40,863 bases of DNA from DATCYZ01 sp036526195 (GCA_036526195.1 DATCYZ010000100.1:1-40863), one strand, 5' to 3'. Shown: positions 1 to 8,067, numbered from the stretch's first letter. Numbers and translations are program-made. The notes: a model not told the origin generated them from the sequence alone.

Positions 1-186
1 ATAGCAGTTGATAGCGTACAGACCCTGGGCGACCGCACCGGAGCGATCGATATTGGCCTTCTCGGCAATGACGATCTTCTTGTCCTGCCCCCAGAATCGC
101 GCCTCCCAGGCGGCACCCGTGCCGCCGAGTCCCGCACCGACGACCAGGACGTCGATGCCGTCTTCGATGATCGTGTCGTAGGCCAT
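1..186 (-). CDS. aprA: Adenylylsulfate reductase alpha subunit, N-terminal part (cut by window edge)
   Basis: Only the first 62 codons lie in the window. The product begins MAYDTIIEDGIDVLVVGAGL and carries the FAD-binding dinucleotide motif GAGLGGTG, followed by WEARFWGQDKKIVIAEKAN and the RSGAVAQGLYAINCY segment typical of AprA. AprA is the flavoprotein catalytic subunit that, in sulfur oxidisers, works in reverse to join sulfite and AMP into adenosine 5'-phosphosulfate in the cytoplasm. Its ATG overlaps the aprB stop codon (TGATG), so translation of the two is coupled, as expected for subunits of one heterodimer. Identity is well supported by the motif and the neighbouring aprB and aprM; the rest of the gene is outside the window. 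Confidence 0.93.
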   Translation of the reverse strand, partial: MAYDTIIEDGIDVLVVGAGLGGTGAAWEARFWGQDKKIVIAEKANIDRSGAVAQGLYAINCY

Positions 187-665
187 CAGTAGTAAACGCC
201 TTGTTTCATTTTCAGACCGTTGGACTTGAGCGTATGCAGGCCGCCGTCATCGAGGCGGATGTACTTCGGCTCGTTGTAGAGCAGCTCGCTGTCGCGCATT
301 TCCTTGCTGGGCGCGGGGACCTCCGCGAGCTTGGGAATCGCCGTGCCCCAGGGCTTGGTGGTGATCGGCGACAGGAAGTTCTTCTCCGTGCCGTTGCGGA
401 ACTTGATCTTCCAGGCGATCGTGCCCTTCTGCTCGTCGCGCTGGACCCGCACGCTGTGGCCGAGCGGGGCAAAGTCGGCGTAGCCGCGCACGTCGATGGC
501 GTTCTGCGGACAGGCCTTGACGCAGGAGTAGCATTCCCAGCACATGTTCGGCTCGATGTTGTAGGCACGCCGGTACGTCTTGTCGATGTGCATGATGTCC
601 GACGGGCAGATGTCGACGCAGTGTCCGCATCCGTCGCACCTTGTCATGTAGACGAAGGTTGGCAT
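186..665 (-). CDS. aprB: Adenylylsulfate reductase beta subunit (iron-sulfur)
   Basis: This 159-residue protein is the electron-transfer subunit of APS reductase. It has two [4Fe-4S] ligand sets: Cys10-13-16-20 (CDGCGHCVDIC) and Cys42-45-48-52 (CWECYSCVKAC), followed by the long C-terminal tail (NEPKYIRLDDGGLH) that in the family wraps around AprA. Length fits the family. The ATG at 665 is preceded by AAGGAG at about 7 bases. The gene lies 47 bases after aprM and overlaps aprA by one base (TGATG). In a sulfur oxidiser it passes the two electrons from sulfite plus AMP oxidation towards a membrane acceptor, probably through AprM. Identity is secure. Confidence 0.96.
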   Translation of the reverse strand: MPTFVYMTRCDGCGHCVDICPSDIMHIDKTYRRAYNIEPNMCWECYSCVKACPQNAIDVRGYADFAPLGHSVRVQRDEQKGTIAWKIKFRNGTEKNFLSPITTKPWGTAIPKLAEVPAPSKEMRDSELLYNEPKYIRLDDGGLHTLKSNGLKMKQGVYY

Positions 666-712
666 TGAGGGGCTCCTTGAATCGTTCCGATACGACCGGC
701 GGGCGGTCTGGT

Positions 713-1540
713 CTAGTAGTGCCGCGGTGCTTCGCGCTTGATGCCGAGCCCCATGTCCATCGGGGCGTCTTTCAGCAGTTCCATCGAGTGGCGTTCGCGC
801 TGCGCGGGATCGTCACGCGTCAGCGTCGGCAGGTTGTCGGCCACGCCCGTAGCCTTGGAAACGCGCTTCTCGAAGGCCGCCGCCGGCTTGAAGAACATGT
901 GCGCAAACTTGGACCACGGCACCGAACCGAACAGGACCAGGGTGGCCAGGACGTAGAGCACGAAGAGGAATCCCGTGCCGGCGCCGGCCAGCGCCCAGAC
1001 GAGGCCGAGCGTCACGCTCGCGAGCAGCGAGAGGATGAACAGGTCCGCGTGCATCACGCGCAGCGGCGAGCCGCCCTCGGCCGCGACGTCGACGCGGATG
1101 AAGAACCAGAACCAGTAGCCGCCGGCGAGAAGCATCAGTCCGCCAAGCCACCAGAGAAGCGTCCAGAGCACCGGGGTCGGCTGCGCCGGCGTCGCGTAGG
1201 CGAACACCAGGACGAGCGTGGCCAGGGCGTGGAACACGAAGCCGTACATGGTGAGCAGGTGGGCGAGCCGACGACGCAGGTTGCAGAACTCCCCGGAGGT
1301 GAGGATGTCGACGAGCCCCGTCTGGACGGCGATCGCGACCAGTTCGGCGCTGCCGACCTGTTTCGCGCCGCTGCCCTTCGATTTGCGCCAGGCCTCGAAG
1401 AAGTATCGCGCGCTGCCCTTGTGCACGACATCGAACAGGGTGCCTGCCGCGACCAGAACGATCATGGCGATGAGAAAACCCTGCATGACGGCAGGGGAAA
1501 CCGACGCCGACAGCACGGCGAAAGGATTGACGGTGAACAT
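713..1540 (-). CDS. aprM: AprM-type membrane anchor / electron acceptor of APS reductase
   Basis: A 275-residue integral membrane protein with about five hydrophobic helices, roughly residues 18-39, 96-116, 124-148, 165-185 and 189-208. It is the first gene of an aprMBA set, the arrangement known from purple sulfur bacteria and thiobacilli, where AprM is thought to link AprBA to the quinone pool in place of QmoABC. His94, His104, His164 and His214 lie in or at the ends of hydrophobic helices, as in b-heme proteins of the NarI type; heme binding is my inference. There is no iron-sulfur domain, unlike QmoC. I chose ATG 1540 because GGAAGGAG stands about 7 bases upstream; longer frame extensions lack a comparable site. 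It is divergent from tusA. Confidence 0.88.
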   Translation of the reverse strand: MFTVNPFAVLSASVSPAVMQGFLIAMIVLVAAGTLFDVVHKGSARYFFEAWRKSKGSGAKQVGSAELVAIAVQTGLVDILTSGEFCNLRRRLAHLLTMYGFVFHALATLVLVFAYATPAQPTPVLWTLLWWLGGLMLLAGGYWFWFFIRVDVAAEGGSPLRVMHADLFILSLLASVTLGLVWALAGAGTGFLFVLYVLATLVLFGSVPWSKFAHMFFKPAAAFEKRVSKATGVADNLPTLTRDDPAQRERHSMELLKDAPMDMGLGIKREAPRHY

Positions 1541-1715
1541 CCAATGCTCCTTCCGGGGGACTGCGCGATTGTAGGAGCGGGCCGCACCGCGGGGGCGAAA
1601 AAATGAATATGCCTCCATAGACAAAACTAACTTCGCGTCGCAGTGTGCAGCGGACAATTCCGGTCGCGTGCCGCGGTTTCGCTCTGTTAATATTAGAATT
1701 TCATGATACAGCTCG

Positions 1716-1744
1716 TTGATGTTCGGCTGGCACTCGGATATACC
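1716..1744 (+). promoter_or_regulatory. Putative sigma-70 promoter of the tusA-sHdr operon
   Basis: A -35 TTGATG (1716-1721) and a -10 TATACC (1739-1744) are separated by 17 bases, placing the start of transcription near 1751 and about 29 bases before the tusA ATG. The tusA ribosome site GGGAG (1768-1772) follows at 7-base spacing. The 239-base gap between aprM and tusA is clearly AT-rich against its surroundings and contains a TAATATTA palindrome at 1688-1695 that could be an operator. No regulator gene is visible in the window. Prediction rests on consensus matching only. Confidence 0.5.
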
Positions 1745-1779
1745 AATCCATTCGGCCCCACCCACTTGGGAGACACCTG

Positions 1780-2007
1780 ATGCAGTTCGACAAGGAACTC
1801 GATGCGCGCGGCCTCAATTGCCCCCTGCCCATCCTGCGCGCGAAGAAGTCGCTCACCGACATGCAATCCGGGCAGGTGCTGAAGATCCTTGCGACCGATC
1901 CGGGCGCGGTGAAGGATTTCCAGGCCTTCTGCAAGCAGACCGGCAATGAACTCCTGTCGCACGCCGAGGCGGACAAGGAGTTCACCTTCTTCATGAAGCG
2001 CAAGTAG
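1780..2007 (+). CDS. tusA: TusA-type sulfur carrier protein
   Basis: A 75-residue protein with the family signature LNCPLPILRAKK; Cys14 of the CPxP motif carries the persulfide. TusA proteins in sulfur oxidisers bind and hand on sulfane sulfur in the cytoplasm. Here it is the first gene of the sHdr operon, 16 bases before sHdrC1, which argues that it delivers sulfur to, or loads, the sHdr complex rather than serving tRNA thiolation. The usual partners of the rhd-tusA-dsrE2 module, a rhodanese and membrane-bound DsrE2, are absent here; DsrE3-like proteins are encoded further on. ATG 1780 has GGGAG 7 bases upstream. Length is normal. Confidence 0.95.
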   Translation: MQFDKELDARGLNCPLPILRAKKSLTDMQSGQVLKILATDPGAVKDFQAFCKQTGNELLSHAEADKEFTFFMKRK

Positions 2008-2023
2008 GCAGGGCGCGACGCAG

Positions 2024-2710
2024 ATGGCCAGCTACGCCGAAATGCAGGAGGTCTTCGAGGACATCCGCGCGGATTTCCGCTTCGACCACGAGTTGAACGG
2101 CTGCCTCAACTGCGGCATCTGCACCGCCACCTGTCCCTCGGCGCACTTCTACGACTACAGCCCGCGCGAGATCGTGCAACTGCTCTGGACCGAGAACGTC
2201 GAGCAGGTGTATGACGCGATGCAGGAGAAGATCTGGGCCTGCGCGCAATGCATGACCTGCGCCGCACGTTGCCCGTTCAAGAATTCCCCGGGCGGTCTGG
2301 TTGCGATCATGCGCGAAGTGGCCATCAAGCACGGCTTCCAGTCGGCGAAGGACGTGCTGCGCCCCTTCGGGCGGGTGATGCTCAAGCTGATCACCACCGG
2401 CAACCAGCTCTCGCCGGACATGATCCAGCCGGATCACTTCCCCGACTGGGGTCCGAACATCCAGAAGGTCGAAGGCGACCTGAAGACGCTGCGCAAGGCG
2501 ATCCCGGTGAAGACGCTGCAGACCACCGATACCGCCTGGGAAGTGGCGATCAAGACCTCGGTGGAGATGTACACCATCTGGGAAGAGACCGGCGTGCTCA
2601 AGCAACTCGAGACCATGGACGAGAACCTCTTCGACGTCATCGAGGACTTCATCGACGAGAAGCGCGAGGAGTACGAGGAGTTGCTTGAGGAACAGCAGGA
2701 GAAGGATTGA
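2024..2710 (+). CDS. shdrC1: sHdr complex iron-sulfur subunit C1
   Basis: A 228-residue HdrC-like protein with two [4Fe-4S] sets, Cys27-30-33-37 (CLNCGICTATC) and Cys73-76-79-83 (CAQCMTCAARC), and an acidic C-terminus (EEYEELLEEQQ). In the sulfur-oxidising heterodisulfide reductase-like complex the C1 subunit conducts electrons between HdrA and the HdrB1 disulfide/cluster site. The family function in oxidising protein-bound sulfane sulfur to sulfite is known from genetic work in Hyphomicrobium; the exact role of C1 is inferred from HdrC. It lies 16 bases after tusA and 10 bases before sHdrB1, whose ribosome site GGAGGG directly follows its stop codon. Confidence 0.93.
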   Translation: MASYAEMQEVFEDIRADFRFDHELNGCLNCGICTATCPSAHFYDYSPREIVQLLWTENVEQVYDAMQEKIWACAQCMTCAARCPFKNSPGGLVAIMREVAIKHGFQSAKDVLRPFGRVMLKLITTGNQLSPDMIQPDHFPDWGPNIQKVEGDLKTLRKAIPVKTLQTTDTAWEVAIKTSVEMYTIWEETGVLKQLETMDENLFDVIEDFIDEKREEYEELLEEQQEKD

Positions 2711-2720
2711 GGAGGGTGCG

Positions 2721-4055
2721 ATGAATGCCGAAGACACCACAGGCGGAATCGCCGGACACGGCGCGTTTTTCCAGCCGACGAACCTGTCGCCCGAGGAGGC
2801 GGAGAAGGCCACGGCCTGGGTCAAGAAGCGGGTCGACAAGCGCGAACTCGACCTGTCCGAGCGCATGGACGACGTGCGCGACCACATGTGGCAGCTCGAG
2901 AAGGAGGGCGAGATCATCGTCCACCGCATCTCGGACGCCCACAAGCCGGTCGGCGTGAAGACGCTGTTCGGCTGGGACAAGCGGATTCCGACCTCGCAAC
3001 TCTGGCACCACAAGTCCTGCGGCCAGTGCGGCAACATCCCGGGCTATCCGGCCTCGCTGCTGTGGACGATGAACGAGCTCGGCATGGAGCCGGGCCGCGA
3101 CTACCTCGACGAGACCGACCAGACCTCCTGCACCGCGTGGAACTACCACGGCTCGGGCATCGGCAACGTCGAGTCGCTCTCCGCGGTGTTCCTGCGCAAC
3201 TTCCACCAGGCCTACGTCTCGGGCAAGCGCCTCGGGCACGAACCCGGGCACTTCTATCCGCTGGTGCATTGTGCGACCTCGTTCGGCAACTACAAGGAAG
3301 TGCGCAAGTACCTGATCGAGAACGCCACGCTGCGTGAGCGCGTGACGAAGATCCTCGGCAAGCTCGGGCGACTGGTGGACGGCAAGCTGGTGATTCCAGA
3401 AGAGGTGGTGCACTACTCCGAGTGGGTGCACGTGATGCGCAACGAAATCGCCTCGAAACTCCAGAAGATCGACGTCTCGCACCTGCGGGCCACGGTGCAC
3501 ATGGCCTGCCATTACTCGAAGATGGTGCATGAGGACGCGATCTACGACCCGAGCGTGCTCGACGGCAACCGGGCGGCGGTGGGCACCTCGATGGCGGCGG
3601 CGCTCGGGGCGCAGGTGATCGACTACTCGACCTGGTACGACTGCTGCGGCTTCGGCTTCCGGCACATCATCTCGGAGCGCGAGTTCACGCGCTCGTTCAC
3701 CATGGATCGCAAGATCAAGGTGGCGCGCGAGGAGGCGAATGCCGACATGATGATCGGCATCGACACCGGCTGCGTGACCACCATGGACAAGAACCAGTGG
3801 ATCGGCAAGGCGCACGACCAGAAGGCGCATTCGCTGCCCATCATGGCGGACATCCAGTTCGCGGCGCTCGCCTGCGGCGCGGATCCGTTCAAGATCGTGC
3901 AACTGCAGTGGCACGCCAGCCCCTGCGAGGACGTGGTCGAGAAGATGGGAATCTCCTGGGCGGACGCGAAGAAGCGCTTCGAGGATTACCTGCTCGAAGT
4001 GAAGGCGGGCCGCATCGAGTACCTCTACAAACCCGAGCTGGCGGCGAGTGCCTGA
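2721..4055 (+). CDS. shdrB1: sHdr complex subunit B1 (CCG-domain, disulfide site)
   Basis: A 444-residue HdrB-type protein. ATG 2721 is supported by GGAGGG at 2711-2716; an upstream TTG start would run into sHdrC1. The first Cys-rich half has Cys100 and Cys103 (CGQCGN), Cys137 (SCTAW) and Cys184 (HCATSFGN); the second has Cys263 (ACHYSK), Cys308-309 (DCCGFGF), Cys351 (GCVTT) and SPCED near the C-terminus. Only the second half shows the CCG pattern. An N-terminal extension of about 90 residues before the first Cys motif fits the longer sHdr B1 type. In methanogen HdrB such residues hold noncubane [4Fe-4S] clusters at the heterodisulfide site; here a sulfur-loaded carrier such as LbpA is the likely substrate. 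Confidence 0.92.
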   Translation: MNAEDTTGGIAGHGAFFQPTNLSPEEAEKATAWVKKRVDKRELDLSERMDDVRDHMWQLEKEGEIIVHRISDAHKPVGVKTLFGWDKRIPTSQLWHHKSCGQCGNIPGYPASLLWTMNELGMEPGRDYLDETDQTSCTAWNYHGSGIGNVESLSAVFLRNFHQAYVSGKRLGHEPGHFYPLVHCATSFGNYKEVRKYLIENATLRERVTKILGKLGRLVDGKLVIPEEVVHYSEWVHVMRNEIASKLQKIDVSHLRATVHMACHYSKMVHEDAIYDPSVLDGNRAAVGTSMAAALGAQVIDYSTWYDCCGFGFRHIISEREFTRSFTMDRKIKVAREEANADMMIGIDTGCVTTMDKNQWIGKAHDQKAHSLPIMADIQFAALACGADPFKIVQLQWHASPCEDVVEKMGISWADAKKRFEDYLLEVKAGRIEYLYKPELAASA

Positions 4056-4059
4056 ACCG

Positions 4060-5112
4060 ATGAGCGACACCATTCTCGTGGTCGGCGGCGGGCCGACCGG
4101 ACTCTCGGCGGCGCACGGCGTCGCCTCGATCGGCCGCAAGGTCGTGCTGGTGGACAAGGCCGATCGCCTCGGCGGCGCGCCGATCCTCTCGGGCTACGCG
4201 AAGCTGGTGCCTTCGGGCGAGTGGGCCAAGGACGCGATCGGCCGCATGGTGAAGCGCGTGGAAGACGACCCGCTGGTGAGCATTCACCGCGAATGCACGG
4301 TGGACAGGCTGGAGGGCGAGGCGGGCGATTTCGCCGCCACGCTCTCGAACGGCGAGACGGTGAAGGCCGGCGCGGTCATCCTCGGCACCGGCTTCACGCA
4401 CTTCGACTCGATCAACAAGCCGGAATGGGGCTTCGGCACCTACGACGACGTCGTGACCACCACGCAGGTCGAGCAGATGGTGGGCGCGGGCAAGATCGCC
4501 TGCCCGTCGGACGGCCGCACGCCCGAGCGCGTCGCGATCCTGCTCTGCGTCGGCTCGCGCGACCGGCAGATCGGGCGCGAATGGTGCTCGAAGATCTGCT
4601 GCACCGTCTCGATCAACCTCGCGATGGAGATCAAGGAACTCTCGCCGAAGACGGACGTGTACATCTACTACATGGACATCCGCACCTTCGGGCTGTACGA
4701 GGACAAGTACTACTGGCGCTCGCAGGAGGAGTTCCGCACCAAGTACGTGAAGGCGCGCATCGCGGAAGTGACCATCGCGCCCGACGGCAAGCGGCTGCTG
4801 GTGAAGGGCGAGGACACGCTGGTCAAGCGCCCGATCGTGATTCCCTTCGATCTCGTGGTGCACGCCATCGGCATGGATCCGAACGAGGACAACCAGAAGA
4901 TCTCGAAGGTGTTCGGCGTCGGGCTCGAGAAGCACGGTTACCTCGAGCGCGGCGAGCACTACACCAGCACCTTCGCCTCGACGCGTCCGGGGATCTACGT
5001 CGGCGGCGCCTCGCTCGCGCCGGAGGACATCGACACCTGCGTATCGCACGGCCTGGCGATGGCCATGCGCGCGGTCGGAGACCTCGGCGCGCGCGCGCGC
5101 AAGGCCGCCTGA
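4060..5112 (+). CDS. shdrA: sHdr complex flavoprotein subunit A
   Basis: A 350-residue FAD protein, much shorter than methanogen HdrA because the ferredoxin inserts are missing, as expected for sHdrA. The N-terminus DTILVVGGGPTGLSAAHG is the dinucleotide-binding motif; Cys176, Cys180 and Cys181 in EWCSKICCTVSINLAMEIK match the HdrA cluster region; GIYVGGASLAPEDIDTCVSHG near the end is the second flavin-contact segment. It is thought to sit between the two C/B pairs. I chose ATG 4060, which puts the Rossmann strand at the start; an in-frame GTG at 4048, overlapping the sHdrB1 stop, would add four residues and cannot be excluded. No clear ribosome site decides between them. Confidence 0.92.
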   Translation: MSDTILVVGGGPTGLSAAHGVASIGRKVVLVDKADRLGGAPILSGYAKLVPSGEWAKDAIGRMVKRVEDDPLVSIHRECTVDRLEGEAGDFAATLSNGETVKAGAVILGTGFTHFDSINKPEWGFGTYDDVVTTTQVEQMVGAGKIACPSDGRTPERVAILLCVGSRDRQIGREWCSKICCTVSINLAMEIKELSPKTDVYIYYMDIRTFGLYEDKYYWRSQEEFRTKYVKARIAEVTIAPDGKRLLVKGEDTLVKRPIVIPFDLVVHAIGMDPNEDNQKISKVFGVGLEKHGYLERGEHYTSTFASTRPGIYVGGASLAPEDIDTCVSHGLAMAMRAVGDLGARARKAA

Positions 5113-5135
5113 GCCGGCGCCAGGGCGCCCTGCCG

Positions 5136-5930
5136 ATGCTGCCACTCGATCCGGAGCGCTTCGCCAGGCATCTCTCGGCCTTCGTCGATCTCGCCAACGC
5201 GGGGGCCGGCCTGCAGGGCTGGTTCGACGCGCTCGAGTCCAAGCACCGCAAGTTCGCCGGCCTGCTCGGCGCGCCGGTGCGCATCGGCATGGAAGAAACC
5301 CGTGCGCTGCTCGAAACGGTGTTTCCGGCACGACGCAAGCTCTATCCGCTGATCGAACGCATGGGCGCCGCGCCGTTTGCGGCGCGGGTCGATGCCCTGC
5401 TGCATGGCGAGGCGCCGGTCGCGGCGCGCATGGCGGCGTTCGGCGACGGCCTGCCGTACCCGGAAGGCGAGCTGCGGGAGGCGCGCAGGCTGCGCCGCAA
5501 GCTGCGGGGCGCCGCGCACGACTTCGCCGCCGAAGTGCTGCACTTCGCGCAGCCCGCCCGCCACCCGCTGATGACCCGCTGGGTCTGGGACGGCGAGGCC
5601 TCGAGCGGCGCCCTGCGCGAATTGATGGACGTGCCCGAGGGGGTCGCCAGGGTCGACGTCGAGATGACGCCGGAGGCCTTCGAGTCGGCGCGTCGCTGGC
5701 TCACCGGGCAGTTCGAGGCGCAGGGGCTGTGGCGCGACCATCACTGGTGGTGCGATCTCGTGCTGGCGATGGCCTTCGTCGGATACTTTCGCGCCATGAC
5801 CGGCGGCGTGCTGGGCTCGGATTTCACGCGCTCGAGCACGCCCGAGGCGCAGCTGGTCAAGCTGCTGGGACTGGAGCCTGCGCGCCAGGGCGGGCGCTCA
5901 CGCGTGCGCACCGCCGCGCTGCTGCACTGA
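5136..5930 (+). CDS. Conserved sHdr-operon protein of unknown function ('hyp')
   Basis: A 264-residue soluble protein between sHdrA and sHdrC2, the position always held by the 'hyp' gene in sHdr operons. I see no catalytic motif, cofactor motif, signal peptide or membrane segment; it is rich in Arg, Ala and Glu and looks mainly helical, with a Trp-rich stretch DHHWWCDLVLAMAFVGYFRA near residues 204-223. The ATG at 5136 is the first start after the sHdrA stop (5110-5112) and gives a product beginning MLPLDPERFARHLSAF. Because it is always kept with the complex, a structural or assembly role is plausible, but that is inference; no function is assigned. Confidence 0.85.
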   Translation: MLPLDPERFARHLSAFVDLANAGAGLQGWFDALESKHRKFAGLLGAPVRIGMEETRALLETVFPARRKLYPLIERMGAAPFAARVDALLHGEAPVAARMAAFGDGLPYPEGELREARRLRRKLRGAAHDFAAEVLHFAQPARHPLMTRWVWDGEASSGALRELMDVPEGVARVDVEMTPEAFESARRWLTGQFEAQGLWRDHHWWCDLVLAMAFVGYFRAMTGGVLGSDFTRSSTPEAQLVKLLGLEPARQGGRSRVRTAALLH

Positions 5931-5942
5931 ACGGAAGACGAC

Positions 5943-6716
5943 ATGCCGATCCACGAGAAATCGCTCATCGACCCGAACAACCTGCTCACCGCCGAGAAGC
6001 TGGTGGTGGACGGCATCGACGTCTCGGGGCACTGGAACACGAAGATCCTGCCGCGCACCGTGGCGGACTACGACCCGGAGTTCGGCAAGACCATCGGCGC
6101 GCTTCCGGGCGGCGAGAACGTGCACCGTTGCTGGCAGTGCGGCTCCTGCACCAATGCCTGCACCATGTACGCGATCAACACCGACTTCAATCCGCGCTAC
6201 TGGATCTACTGCACCAACATCGGCATGCCGGCGGAGATCGTCAAGGACAAGGACATCATCTGGCAGTGCGTGTCGTGCAACAAGTGCACCAACATCTGCC
6301 CGAAGGACGTGCGGCCCGAGGGCGTGATGAAGGCGCTGGCGCACTGGCTTGAAGCCGAGGGCCACACGCCGAAGTCGAAATCCACGCAGTTCGACGAGGA
6401 GTTCACGCGCCAGTGCATCGAGCGCGGGCGCATCGAGGACGGCGAGGTGATGGTGAATTTCTTCAAGGCGAGCGGCGAGAACATCGTCGAGCTGGCGAAG
6501 ACGGGCTGGCTCGGGGTGTTCGTCGCGCGCATGGGCAACCTGCCGCTGCTGCGCGACAAGCGCTTCGGCGCGTTCCTCGCGCGCCTGCCGATCCTCGGCC
6601 CGATCCGCATGGGCCTGCACATGCTCTTCAAGCCGCGCACCCGCAGCTGGGGCCGCACCGGCGCGGTGCTCGCGGCCTACGTCGCGGAACAGAAAAGGAA
6701 GGTGGCACATGGCTAA
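5943..6716 (+). CDS. shdrC2: sHdr complex iron-sulfur subunit C2
   Basis: A 257-residue HdrC-like protein with two [4Fe-4S] sets, Cys63-66-69-73 (CWQCGSCTNAC) and Cys109-112-115-119 (CVSCNKCTNIC), after an N-terminal extension of about 60 residues. The C-terminal third (GWLGVFVARMGNLPLL, LPILGPIRMGLHMLFK) contains amphipathic stretches that could touch the membrane or another subunit. It follows 'hyp' by 12 bases and overlaps sHdrB2 by eight bases (ATGGCTAA), so the C2-B2 pair is translationally coupled. By homology it wires sHdrB2 to the FAD of sHdrA. Family assignment is secure; electron path is inferred. Confidence 0.93.
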   Translation: MPIHEKSLIDPNNLLTAEKLVVDGIDVSGHWNTKILPRTVADYDPEFGKTIGALPGGENVHRCWQCGSCTNACTMYAINTDFNPRYWIYCTNIGMPAEIVKDKDIIWQCVSCNKCTNICPKDVRPEGVMKALAHWLEAEGHTPKSKSTQFDEEFTRQCIERGRIEDGEVMVNFFKASGENIVELAKTGWLGVFVARMGNLPLLRDKRFGAFLARLPILGPIRMGLHMLFKPRTRSWGRTGAVLAAYVAEQKRKVAHG

Positions 6717-7620
6717 GGTGGCGTATTACCCCGGTTGCGCGCTGGAAGGCTCGGGCGGGCCGTACGACCGCTCGACGCGCGCGCTGGTGGACAAGCTCGG
6801 CCTCGAGATGACGGACCTGTCGGACTGGAACTGCTGCGGCGCGATGGAGGTGAAGAACGTCCACCCGATGCTGCAGACCTACATGTCGGCGCGCAACCTC
6901 GCGATCGCCTCGGAGAAGATGGGCTTCGATACCGTGATGGCGCCCTGCAACGGCTGCTATCACAACCTGAAGAAGGCCGAATACGAGTGCGCGACCTCCG
7001 GGGAGACCATGCAGACGGTGCAGGACCTCGCGAAGCAGGCCGACGACCCGGTCTACAAGGGCGACGTGCGCACTGTCCACCTGCTCGAATGGCTGATGGA
7101 GGAACTCGGGCCGGAGGAACTCAAGGCGCGCATCACCAATTCGCTGAAGGGCATCAAGATCGCCAATTACTACGGCTGCATGTACACCCGGCCGCGGCAG
7201 ATCTTTCCGGAGAAGGACCAGGGCCCGGGCTCGGAATCCAGCCACACGCCGCACTTCATGGACGACCTGCTCGCCGCGGCGGGCGCGGTGAACGTCGATT
7301 TCCCGCTGAAAACCGCCTGTTGCGGCGGCGCGCACACGCTGTCGGACTCCGACACCTCGACACAGCTGGTCCTCAACCTGCTGCAGGCCGCCGAGGACTG
7401 CGGCGCGGACATCATCGCCACCGAGTGCCCGACCTGCCATTCGGGACTCGAGATGCACCAGGTGCGCGCCGAGCTGAAGTTCGGCATCAAGACGAAACCG
7501 AAGGTCGTCTATTTCACGCAGCTTCTCGGCCTCGCGCTCGGTCTGTCGGCGCGCAAGGTGGCGCTGCACGAGAACGTCAGCGATTCGATCGACCTGCTCG
7601 AGGCGCGCGGCGTCCTCTGA
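6709..7620 (+). CDS. shdrB2: sHdr complex subunit B2 (two CCG domains)
   Basis: A 303-residue HdrB homologue with two complete CCG-type Cys sets: Cys10, Cys42-43 (NCCGAM), Cys80 and Cys83 (PCNGC), then Cys157, Cys204-205 (ACCGGAH), Cys240 and Cys243 (ECPTC). Both halves could hold noncubane iron-sulfur clusters as in methanogen HdrB, unlike sHdrB1 whose first half lacks the CCG pattern. This makes B2 the more canonical catalytic subunit. The start ATG overlaps the end of sHdrC2; the stop is followed three bases later by the lbpA1 ATG, linking the complex directly to a lipoyl carrier gene. Confidence 0.93.
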   Translation: MAKVAYYPGCALEGSGGPYDRSTRALVDKLGLEMTDLSDWNCCGAMEVKNVHPMLQTYMSARNLAIASEKMGFDTVMAPCNGCYHNLKKAEYECATSGETMQTVQDLAKQADDPVYKGDVRTVHLLEWLMEELGPEELKARITNSLKGIKIANYYGCMYTRPRQIFPEKDQGPGSESSHTPHFMDDLLAAAGAVNVDFPLKTACCGGAHTLSDSDTSTQLVLNLLQAAEDCGADIIATECPTCHSGLEMHQVRAELKFGIKTKPKVVYFTQLLGLALGLSARKVALHENVSDSIDLLEARGVL

Positions 7621-7623
7621 GCG

Positions 7624-8067
7624 ATGAGCCATTGCCATGGCTGCGAAGTCCGTCCCGAACTCTTCTATGATGCGGACTTCCAGATCTGGGTGCGGCGCGA
7701 GGACGACGGCAGCATGACGATCGGCATGACAGACCTTTCGCAGACGCGCGCCGGACGCATCATGCACGTGCGCGTGCGCCGGCCGGGCAGCCGGCGGCCG
7801 CGCGGCAAGCCGGTGGCCACGGTGGAAACCGGCAAGTGGGCCGGGCCGGTGCCCAATCCGTTCGATTGCGTGATCGAGGCGGCCAACGAGGCGGTTCTCG
7901 AGGACCCCGTGCGCATCAACCGAGATCCCTATGGCGAGTGGATCGCCCGCGTGCGGCCGGAGGCGCAGGATGCCCTGGCGCAAGCCGGCCTGGTCACCGG
8001 CGCCGACGCCGAGGCCGGCTTTTGCCTGCGCTGCCGCACCGACGGCATCGAGTGCAAGCGGGCCTGA
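7624..8067 (+). CDS. lbpA1: LbpA-type lipoate-binding protein 1 (GcvH-like, Cys-rich termini)
   Basis: A 147-residue GcvH-fold protein. The lipoylation site is Lys71 in VATVETGKWAGPV, matching Lys71 of the second copy (8501-8938). It differs from that copy in carrying Cys4 and Cys7 (CHGC) at the N-terminus, Cys82, and Cys134, Cys137 and Cys144 (CLRCRTDGIEC) at the C-terminus; the two end motifs could bind metal or form disulfides. LbpA proteins act as the lipoyl cofactor of sHdr sulfur oxidation instead of in glycine cleavage. No glycine-cleavage genes lie nearby. The gene starts three bases after the sHdrB2 stop. It is divergent enough that carrier function should be inferred from the retained Lys, not assumed. 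Confidence 0.87.
   Translation: MSHCHGCEVRPELFYDADFQIWVRREDDGSMTIGMTDLSQTRAGRIMHVRVRRPGSRRPRGKPVATVETGKWAGPVPNPFDCVIEAANEAVLEDPVRINRDPYGEWIARVRPEAQDALAQAGLVTGADAEAGFCLRCRTDGIECKRA

Noticed and set aside
5..700. Dissimilatory sulfate reducer instead of sulfur oxidiser
   Set aside because: The aprMBA order, sHdr, LbpA, TusA and DsrE3 genes all indicate oxidation; no sat, qmo or reductive dsr genes are seen in the window.
713..1540. AprM as QmoC or an HdrE-type subunit
   Set aside because: It has no iron-sulfur domain, and its place next to aprBA with no qmoAB fits AprM.
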